64,000 bases of DNA from Hyperoodon ampullatus (Eukaryota > Chordata > Mammalia > Artiodactyla > Ziphiidae), in contig CATKHW010000428.1 in NCBI GenBank assembly GCA_949752795.1, forward strand, positions 124,001-188,000, written 5' to 3'. A program made the position numbers and the translations under genes. The notes below the pieces were generated by a model, which did no database searches, was not told the origin of the DNA, and saw nothing but the letters and a program-made list of their open reading frames with translations. How positions within the stretch are numbered: the stretch's first letter is position 1; the number at the start of each line of letters is the position of its first letter. Of this stretch, positions 53,318-62,659 are shown piece by piece.

Positions 53318-53832
53318 ATGCAAATCTGCACTACAAAGAAGTTTCACTTCCCACCGGTCAAAAGGGACATCCACAAAATGTGTAAAAACCAGAAAGGCAA
53401 GACAGGCCCTGGAGAACAGGGAGCCTTGTTATGCTGATGGGCGGGATGTAAATTGCCAACTGCCTCTCTGGAGGAGTGCATTGTGTTCCCTAAAACAAGT
53501 AAACAACAGAGCTACAGAGCCAAGGGCACTTCCAGTCTAGGGAATATACCTTGGGAAAACTGAAAATCAAAAAGACACAGCCACCCCAAAATTTAGGGCT
53601 GCACTGCTTACAAGGACCTCAACTTGGGTACACCTTAAATATCCCAGGAAATATAAAAATGGTTCAAAAAATTGTGGTACTTACGTACGATGGAATATCC
53701 CTCAGCCATGAAATCAATGTCATAAGACCAGTAGCAGCAAAATGGGTGGATTCAGGTACGATGATTCTAAGTGAAATAAGTCACACAGAAAAAGAAACTT
53801 ATCATAAGATATCACTTATGAAGATCCTGTAA
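53318..53832 (+). pseudogene. L1 ORF2 C-terminal relic (shown in unit 31)
   Basis: Read with frameshifts, this follows the C-terminal end of L1 ORF2p in order. From 53,318 the frame gives M-Q-I-C-T-T-K-K-Y-H with P-V, G-E-Q-G and L-L-C, stopped by TGA at 53,435-53,437, then W-A-G-C-K-L. This corresponds to the ORF2p Cys-rich region, whose Cys residues are partly lost. A one-base insertion after C-K-L moves the reading to a frame with L-P-L-W-R-S, then (past TAG at 53,538-53,540) G-I-Y, K-D-T-A-T, A-A-L-L-T and T-W. A third frame gives W-Y-L-R-T-M-E-Y-P-S-A-M-K from 53,675. The last frame gives M-I-L-S-E-I-S-H-T-E-K-E-T-Y-H-K-I-S-L and ends at TAA 53,830-53,832, close to the usual ORF2 stop. 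It is a dead fragment. The same relic is in all complete monomers. Confidence 0.92.
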
Positions 53833-54200
53833 ACATGGCTACACTTGAACTGAGTTAGGAAAGAGAACAGTGTCTCACATTTAGAAAACACTCTTATGCC
53901 TGCTTAAGGGGGAAGGAGAGGTGGGGTGATGCATAAAACCAGAGTTTGATATAAGCACAGGTACCGTTCCAAAAACCAACTATGGAATAGACAAGACCTA
54001 CACCTTCCTCAGTGAAAGGGACTCAAAACCCCATATTTCCCGCAGAGGAATATATCTGACTAGTAAAGTAAGAATCTTAAAACCTATGTATTGATATGTC
54101 TCCGTAAGGGAATCAAGTGTGTCTAGACTGGGATAAATATGGCAGCGAGAATCAGCTCAAACCCACTATAAAAAGGAATTTCAAAAATAAAACAAAAAAA
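53833..54200 (+). mobile_element. L1 3' UTR and A-rich tail, crossing the monomer boundary (units 31-32)
   Basis: Following the ORF2 relic come GAAAGAGAACAGTGTCTCA, a G-rich tract, AGAGTTTGATATAAG, AACCAACTATGGAATAG and GGGACTCAAAACCCCATAT. Then follow AATCAGCTCAAACCCACTATA, AATAAA and an A-rich end. The order matches a ruminant/cetacean-type L1 3' UTR ending in its poly(A) region. The L1 block runs continuously from one monomer into the next. The arbitrary monomer start used here is therefore inside L1, and the true junction is at the A-rich tail. Confidence 0.8.
53908..53926 (+). other. G-rich tract in L1 3' UTR (shown in unit 31)
   Basis: GGGGGAAGGAGAGGTGGGG is a purine-rich tract with runs of 5, 2, 2 and 4 G. 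It fits the G-rich tract known in L1 3' UTRs. It could support a two-tier G-quadruplex. It is present in all 36 complete monomers with little variation. Confidence 0.6.
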
Positions 54201-55693
54201 CTGGGAAATTCTTTACAATTCCTTCAGGGTCTCTGATGAAACCTGAAATGACCCTATCTACAATGACAGCTGGATGTGGCATAAGGCTGGACACTTGGGA
54301 CTGAGAGGATTGGTGAGATTGGGTGAGCAAATGCAGACCCTTTAAAGCAATAATGCATGGCACACATTCCATGGGTCCCAACTCTCCAGGTTGAAGGGAA
54401 TATTACTACAGATATAACATGTACGGGAATCCTAGAGAACGGACACACTGTGAATACGAAAGGTTTCTAAAACTCAACGAATAGTCCCTCTCCTGGTGCT
54501 CCGGTTTGACTTTCCATCTGCTTTATTATCAACCTCCCAACTTGGAGAGACAGCCCCTTTAACCTCCTGGTTCGCACAGGTTGCCAATTTGGCAGAGGAT
54601 GAAAGGGAAGAGGGAGAACCAATGAGAGAGTAGCTGTTAGGCATTTGGACGGGCACATATCACTGTAATTTCCCGGCAGGAAGAAGAATTAACCAAAGTC
54701 TCAGCCACCCACCGGGAATCAGTATAGATCCTGAACCAAAATTTTGGACTTGCGGTCAGCTCACCAAAAACGAGTTGAAAAATGGAGCTCAGGGGCACAG
54801 CAATTCACAAACTGGCCGAGTAATAAAGGACAACTATCGTCCAAAAATCTGTTGAGGGAAGGCAACGAGGCGGACTTGAAAGCGTGGCAGAATAGCAGGA
54901 AACAGATTTCAAGAGGTAAGTTGGAATCGCCTTTAAAGCACAGGAAGAGGGGCACAACTTCGACAATGATGCACTTGGCCAAAAAGGGCGTATGCGTTTT
55001 CTCCTGAATATATTCAGGAGAAAACGCATACGCCCTTTTTGGCCAAGCAAGCAAGCGGGCAATGCAAATCTGCACTACAAAGAAGTATCACTTCCCACCG
55101 GTCAAAAGGGACATCCACAAAATGTGTAAAAACCAGAAAGGCAAGACAGGCCCTGGAGAACAGGGTGCCTTGTTATGCTGATGGGCGGGATGTAAATTGA
55201 CAACTGCCTCTCTGGAGGAGTGCACTGTGTTCCCTAAAACAAGTAAACAACAGAGCTACAGAGCCAAGGGCACTTCCAGTCTAGGGAATATACCTTGGGA
55301 AAACTGAAAATCAAAAAGACACAGCCACCCCAAAATTTAGGGCTGCACTGCTTACAAGGACCTCAACTTGGGTACACCTTAAATATCCCAGGAAATATAA
55401 AAATGGTTCAAAAAATTGTGGTACTTACGTACGATGGAATATCCCTCAGCCATGAAATCAATGTCATAAGACCAGTAGCAGCAAAATGGGTGGATTCAGG
55501 TACGATGATTCTAAGTGAAATAAGTCACACAGAAAAAGAAACTTATCATAAGATATCACTTATGAAGATCCTGTAAACATGGCTACACTTGAACTGAGTT
55601 AGGAAAGAGAACAGTGTCTCACATTTAGAAAACACTCTTATGCCTGCTTAAGGGGGAAGGAGAGGTGGGGTGATGCATAAAACCAGAGTTTGA
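53950..55693 (+). repeat. Satellite monomer 32 (chimeric)
   Basis: 1,744 bp with AGTAA duplication. Perfect palindrome at 54,974-55,047. GCGTGGCAG before the palindrome (as in 14, 17, 20 and 35) but type B CAGGGTGCC after it. Private AATTGACAACTG creates a TGA. Confidence 0.95.
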
Positions 55694-57437
55694 TATAAGC
55701 ACAGGTACCGTTCCAAAAACCAACTATGGAATAGACAAGACCTACACCTTCCTCAGTGAAAGGGACTCAAAACCCCATATTTCCCGCAGAGGAATATATC
55801 TGACTAGTAAAGTAAGAATCTTAAAACCTATGTATTGATATGTCTCCGTAAGGGAATCAAGTGTGTCTAGACTGGGATAAATATGGCAGCGAGAATCAGC
55901 TCAAACCCACTATAAAAAGGAATTTCAAAAATAAAACAAAAAAACTGGGAAATTCTTTACAATTCCTTCAGGGTCTCTGATGAAACCTGAAATGACCCTA
56001 TCTATAATGACAGCTGGATGTGGCATAAGGCTGGACACTTGGGACTGAGAGGATTGGTGAGATTGGGTGAGCAAATGCAGACCCTTTAAAGCAATAATGC
56101 ATGGCACACATTCCATGGGTCCCAACTCTCCAGGTTGAAGGGAATATTACTACAGATATAACATGTACGGGAATCCTAGAGAACGGACACACTGTGAATA
56201 CGAAAGGTTTCTAAAACTCAACGAATAGTCCCTCTCCTGGTGCTCCGGTTTGAATTTCCATCTGCTTTATTATCAACCTCCCAACTTGGAGAGACAGCCC
56301 CTTTAACCTCCTGGTTCGCACAGGTTGCCAATTTGGCAGAGGATGAAAGGGAAGAGGGAGAACCAATGAGAGAGTAGCTGTTAGGCATTTGGACGGGCAC
56401 ATATCACTGTAATTTCCCGGCAGGAAGAAGAATTAACCAAAGTCTCAGCCACCCACCGGGAATCAGTATAGATCCTGAACCAAAATTTTGGACTTGCGGT
56501 CAGCTCACCAAAAACGAGTTGAAAAATGGAGCTCAGGGGCACAGCAATTCACAAACTGGCCGAGTAATAAAGGACAACTATCGTCCAAAAATCTGTTGAG
56601 GGAAGGCAACGAGGCGGACTTGAAAGCGAGGCAGAATAGCAGGAAACAGATTTCAAGAGGTACGTTGGAATCGCCTTTAAAGCACAGGAAGAGGGGCACA
56701 ACTTCGACAATGATGCACTTGGCCAAAAAGGGCGTATGCGTTTTCTCCTGAATATATTCAGGAGAAAACGCATACGCCCTTTTTGGCCAAGCAAGCAAGC
56801 GGGCAATGCAAATCTGCACTACAAAGTAGTATCACTTCCCACCAGTCAAAAAGGACATCCACAAAATGTGTAAAAACCAGAAAGGCAAGACAGGCCCTGG
56901 AGAACAGGGAGCCTTGTTATGCTGAAGGGCGGGATGTAAATTGCCAACTGCCTCTCTGGAGGAGTGCATTGTGTTCCCTAAAACAAGTAAACAACAGAGC
57001 TACAGAGCCAAGGGCACTTCCAGTCTAGGGAATATACCTTGGGAAAACTGAAAATCAAAAAGACACAGCCACCCCAAAATTTAGGGCTGCACTGCTTACA
57101 AGGACCTCAACTTGGGTACACCTTAAATATCCCAGGAAATATAAAAATGGTTCAAAAAATTGTGGTACTTACGTACGATGGAATATCCCTCAGCCATGAA
57201 ATCAATGTCATAAGACCAGTAGCAGCAAAATGGGTGGATTCAGGTACGATGATTCTAAGTGAAATAAGTCACACAGAAAAAGAAACTTATCATAAGATAT
57301 CACTTATGAAGATCCTGTAAACATGGCTACACTTGAACTGAGTTAGGAAAGAGAACAGTGTCTCACATTTAGAAAACACTCTTATGCCTGCTTAAGGGGG
57401 AAGGAGAGGTGGGGTGATGCATAAAACCAGAGTTTGA
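55694..57437 (+). repeat. Satellite monomer 33
   Basis: 1,744 bp. Perfect palindrome at 56,718-56,791. Identical-looking to unit 34 up to just past the palindrome (shared CTATAATG and TTTGAATTTCC). Then private AAAGTAGTATC, with ACCAGTC and GAAGGGCGGG. Confidence 0.95.
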
Positions 57438-59181
57438 TATAAGCACAGGTACCGTTCCAAAAACCAACTATGGAATAGACAAGACCTACACCTTCCTCAG
57501 TGAAAGGGACTCAAAACCCCATATTTCCCGCAGAGGAATATATCTGACTAGTAAAGTAAGAATCTTAAAACCTATGTATTGATATGTCTCCGTAAGGGAA
57601 TCAAGTGTGTCTAGACTGGGATAAATATGGCAGCGAGAATCAGCTCAAACCCACTATAAAAAGGAATTTCAAAAATAAAACAAAAAAACTGGGAAATTCT
57701 TTACAATTCCTTCAGGGTCTCTGATGAAACCTGAAATGACCCTATCTATAATGACAGCTGGATGTGGCATAAGGCTGGACACTTGGGACTGAGAGGATTG
57801 GTGAGATTGGGTGAGCAAATGCAGACCCTTTAAAGCAATAATGCATGGCACACATTCCATGGGTCCCAACTCTCCAGGTTGAAGGGAATATTACTACAGA
57901 TATAACATGTACGGGAATCCTAGAGAACGGACACACTGTGAATACGAAAGGTTTCTAAAACTCAACGAATAGTCCCTCTCCTGGTGCTCCGGTTTGAATT
58001 TCCATCTGCTTTATTATCAACCTCCCAACTTGGAGAGACAGCCCCTTTAACCTCCTGGTTCGCACAGGTTGCCAATTTGGCAGAGGATGAAAGGGAAGAG
58101 GGAGAACCAATGAGAGAGTAGCTGTTAGGCATTTGGACGGGCACATATCACTGTAATTTCCCGGCAGGAAGAAGAATTAACCAAAGTCTCAGCCACCCAC
58201 CGGGAATCAGTATAGATCCTGAACCAAAATTTTGGACTTGCGGTCAGCTCACCAAAAACGAGTTGAAAAATGGAGCTCAGGGGCACAGCAATTCACAAAC
58301 TGGCCGAGTAATAAAGGACAACTATCGTCCAAAAATCTGTTGAGGGAAGGCAACGAGGCGGACTTGAAAGCGAGGCAGAATAGCAGGAAACAGATTTCAA
58401 GAGGTACGTTGGAATCGCCTTTAAAGCACAGGAAGAGGGGCACAACTTCGACAATGATGCACTTGGCCAAAAAGGGCGTATGCGTTTTCTCCTGAATATA
58501 TTCAGGAGAAAACGCATACGCCCTTTTTGGCCAAGCAAGCAAGCGGGCAATGCAAATCTGCACTACAAAGAAGTATCACTTCCCACCGGTCAAAAGGGAC
58601 ATCCACAAAATGTGTAAAAACCAGAAAGGCAAGACAGGCCCTGGAGAACAGGGAGCCTTGTTATGCTGATGGGCGGAATGTAAATTGCCAACTGCCTCTC
58701 TGGAGGAGTGCATTGTGTTCCCTAAAACAAGTAAACAACAGAGCTACAGAGCCAAGGGCACTTCCAGTCTCGGGAATATACCTTGGGAAAACTGAAAATC
58801 AAAAAGACACAGCCACCCCAAAATTTAGGGCTGCACTGCTTACAAGGACCTCAACTTGGGTACACCTTAAATATCCCAGGAAATATAAAAATGGTTCAAA
58901 AAATTGTGGTACTTACGTACGATGGAATATCCCTCAGCCATGAAATCAATGTCATAAGACCAGTAGCAGCAAAATGGGTGGATTCAGGTACGATGATTCT
59001 AAGTGAAATAAGTCACACAGAAAAAGAAACTTATCATAAGATATCACTTATGAAGATCCTGTAAACATGGCTACACTTGAACTGAGTTAGGAAAGAGAAC
59101 AGTGTCTCACATTTAGAAAACACTCTTATGCCTGCTTAAGGGGGAAGGAGAGGTGGGGTGATGCATAAAACCAGAGTTAGA
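57438..59181 (+). repeat. Satellite monomer 34
   Basis: 1,744 bp. Perfect palindrome at 58,462-58,535. Sister of unit 33 in its first ~1.1 kb. TAG is TCG near 58,770, giving a 138-codon run (58,527-58,943) as in unit 2. Confidence 0.95.
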
Positions 59182-60920
59182 TATAAGCACAGGTACCGTT
59201 CCAAAAACCAACTATGGAATAGACAAGACATACACCTTCCTCAGTGAAAGGGACTCAAAACCCCATATTTCCCGCAGAGGAATATATCTGACTAGTAAGA
59301 ATCTTAAAACCTATGTATTGATATGTCTCCGTAAGGGAATCAAGTGTGTCTAGACTGGGATAAATATGGCAGCGAGAATCAGCTCAAACCCACTATAAAA
59401 AGGAATTTCAAAAATAAAACAAAAAAACTGGGAAATTCTTTACAATTCCTTCAGGGTCTCTGATGAAACCTGAAATGACCCTATCTACAATGACAGCTGG
59501 ATGTGGCATAAGGCTGGACACTTGGGACTGAGAGGATTGGTGAGATTGGGTGAGCAAATGCAGACCCTTTAAAGCAATAATGCATGGCACACATTCCATG
59601 GGTCCCAACTCTCCAGGTTGAAGGGAATATTACTACAGATATAACATGTACGGGAATCCTAGAGAACAGACACACTGTGAATATGAAAGGTTTCTAAAAC
59701 TCAACGAATAGTCCCTCTCCTGGTGCTCCGGTTTGACTTTCCATCTGCTTTATTATCAACCTCCCAACTTGGAGAGACAGCCCCTTTAACCTCCTGGTTC
59801 GCACAGGTTGCCAATTTGGCAGAGGATGAAAGGGAAGAGGGAGAACCAATGAGAGAGTAGCTGTTAGGCATTTGGACGGGCACATATCACTGTAATTTCC
59901 CGGCAGGAAGAAGAATTAACCAAAGTCTCAGCCACCCACCGGGAATCAGTATAGATCCTGAACCAAAATTTTGGACTTGCGGTCAGCTCACCAAAAACGA
60001 GTTGAAAAATGGAGCTCAGGGGCACAGCAATTCACAAACTGGCCGAGTAATAAAGGACAACTATCGTCCAAAAATCTGTTGAGGGAAGGCAACGAGGCGG
60101 ACTTCAAAGCGTGGCAGAATAGCAGGAAACAGATTTCAAGAGGTACGTTGGAATCGCCTTTAAAGCACAGGAAGAGGGGCACAACTTCGACAATGATGCA
60201 CTTGGCCAAAAAGGGCGTATGCGTTTTCTCCTGAATATATTCAGGAGAAAACGCATACGCCCTTTTTGGCCAAGCAAGCAAGCGGGCAATGCAAATCTGC
60301 ACTACAAAGAAGTATCACTTCCCACCGGTCAAAAGGGACATCCACAAAATGTGTAAAAACCAGAAAGGCAAGACAGGCCCTGGAGAACAGGGAGCCTTGT
60401 TATGCTGATGGGCGGGATGTAAATTGCCAACTGCCTCTCTGGAGGCGTGCATTGTGTTCCCTAAAACAAGTAAACAACAGAGCTACAGAGCCAAGGGCAC
60501 TTCCAGTCTAGGGAATATACCTTGGGAAAACTGAAAATCAAAAAGACACAGCCACCCCAAAATTTAGGGCTGCACTGCTTACAAGGACCTCAACTTGGGT
60601 ACACCTTAAATATCCCAGGAAATATAAAAATGGTTCAAAAAATTGTGGTACTTACGTACGATGGAATATCCCTCAGCCATGAAATCAATGTCATAAGACC
60701 AGTAGCAGCAAAATGGGTGGATTCAGGTATGATGATTCTAAGTGAAATAAGTCACACAGAAAAAGAAACTTATCATAAGATATCACTTATGAAGATCCTG
60801 TAAACATGGCTACACTTGAACTGAGTTAGGAAAGAGAACAGTGTCTCACATTTAGAAAACACTCTTATGCCTGCTTAAGGGGGAAGGAGAGGTGGGGTGA
60901 TGCATAAAACCAGAGTTTGA
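59182..60920 (+). repeat. Satellite monomer 35
   Basis: 1,739 bp. Perfect palindrome at 60,201-60,274. GACTTCAAAGCGTGG and GGAGGCGTGC shared with unit 17. Private GACAAGACATACACC. Confidence 0.95.
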
Positions 60921-62659
60921 TATAAGCACAGGTACCGTTCCAAAAACCAACTATGGAATAGACAAGACCTACACCTTCCTCAGTGAAAGGGACTCAAAAC
61001 CCCATATTTCCCGCAGAGGAATATATCTGACTAGTAAGAATCTTAAAACCTATGTATTGATATGTCTCCGTAAGGGAATCAAGTGTGTCTAGACTGGGAT
61101 AAATATAGCAGCGAGAATCAGCTCAAACCCACTATAAAAAGGAATTTCAAAAATAAAACAAAAAAACTGGGAAATTCTTTACAATTCCTTCAGGGTCTCT
61201 GATGAAACCTGAAATGACCCTATCTACAATGACAGCTGGATGTGGCATAAGGCTGGACACTTGGGACTGAGAGGATTGGTGAGATTGGGTGAGCAAATGC
61301 AGACCCTTTAAAGCAATAATGCATGGCACACATTCCATGGGTCCCAACTCTCCAGGTTGAAGGGAATATTACTACAGATATAACATGTACGGGAATCCTA
61401 GAGAACGGACACACTGTGAATACGAAAGGTTTCTAAAACTCAACGAATAGTCCCTCTCCTGGTGCTCTGGTTTGACTTTCCATCTGCTTTATTATCAACC
61501 TCCCAACTTGGAGAGACAGCCCCTTTAACCTCCTGGTTCGCACAGGTTGCCAATTTGGCAGAGGATGAAAGGGAAGAGGGAGAACCAATGAGAGAGTAGC
61601 TGTTAGGCATTTGGACGGGCACATATCACTGTAATTTCCCGGCAGGAAGAAGAATTAACCAAAGTCTCAGCCACCCACCGGGAATCAGTATAGATCCTGA
61701 ACCAAAATTTTGGACTTGCGGTCAGCTCACCAAAAACGAGTTGAAAAATGGAGCTCAGGGGCACAGCAATTCACAAACTGGCCGAGTAATAAAGGACAAC
61801 TATCGTCCAAAAATCTGTTGAGGGAAGGCAACGAGGCGGACTTTAAAGCGAGGCAGAATAGCAGGAAATAGATTTCAAGAGGTAGGTTGGAATCGCCTTT
61901 AAAGCACAGGAAGAGGGGCACAACTTCGACAATGATGCACTTGGCCAAAAAGGGCGTATGCGTTTTCTCCTGAATATATTCAGGAGAAAACGCATACGCC
62001 CTTTTTGGCCAAGCAAGCAAGCGGGCAATGCAAATCTGCACTACAAAGAAGTATCACTTCCCACCGGTCAAAAGGGACATCCACAAAATGTGTAAAAACC
62101 AGAAAGGCAAGACAGGCCCTGGAGAACAGGGAGCCTTGTTATGCTGATGGGCGGGATGTAAATTGCCAACTGCCTCTCTGGAGGAGTGCATTGTGTTCCC
62201 TAAAACAAGTAAACAACAGAGCTACAGAGCCAAGGGCACTTCCAGTCTAGGGAATATACCTTCGGAAAACTGAAAATCAAAAAGACACAGCCACCCCAAA
62301 ATTTAGGGCTGCACTGCTTACAAGGACCTCAACTTGGGTACACCTTAAATATCCCAGGAAATATAAAAATGGTTCAAAAAATTGTGGTACTTACGTACGA
62401 TGGAATATCCCTCAGCCATGAAATCAATGTCATAAGACCAGTAGCAGCAAAATGGGTGGATTCAGGTACGATGATTCTAAGTGAAATAAGTCACAGAGAA
62501 AAAGAAACTTATCATAAGACATCACTTATGAAGATCCTGTAAACATGGCTACACTTGAACTGAGTTAGGAAAGAGAACAGTGTCTCACATTTAGAAAACA
62601 CTCTTATGCCTGCTTAAGGGGGAAGGAGAGGTGGGGTGATGCATAAAACCAGAGTTTGA
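60921..62659 (+). repeat. Satellite monomer 36
   Basis: 1,739 bp. Perfect palindrome at 61,940-62,013. GCTCTGGTTTG as in unit 15; CACAGAGAAA and AAGACATC as in unit 16. Private GGAAATAGATTTC and GGTAGGTTGG. Confidence 0.95.

Larger units (their letters stand above)
52211..53949 (+). repeat. Satellite monomer 31 (annotated reference unit)
   Basis: 1,739 bp, near consensus and without the AGTAA duplication. Palindrome at 53,230-53,303 with A at 53,282, the same mismatch as unit 1. Sub-features of the monomer are listed on this unit. Confidence 0.95.
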
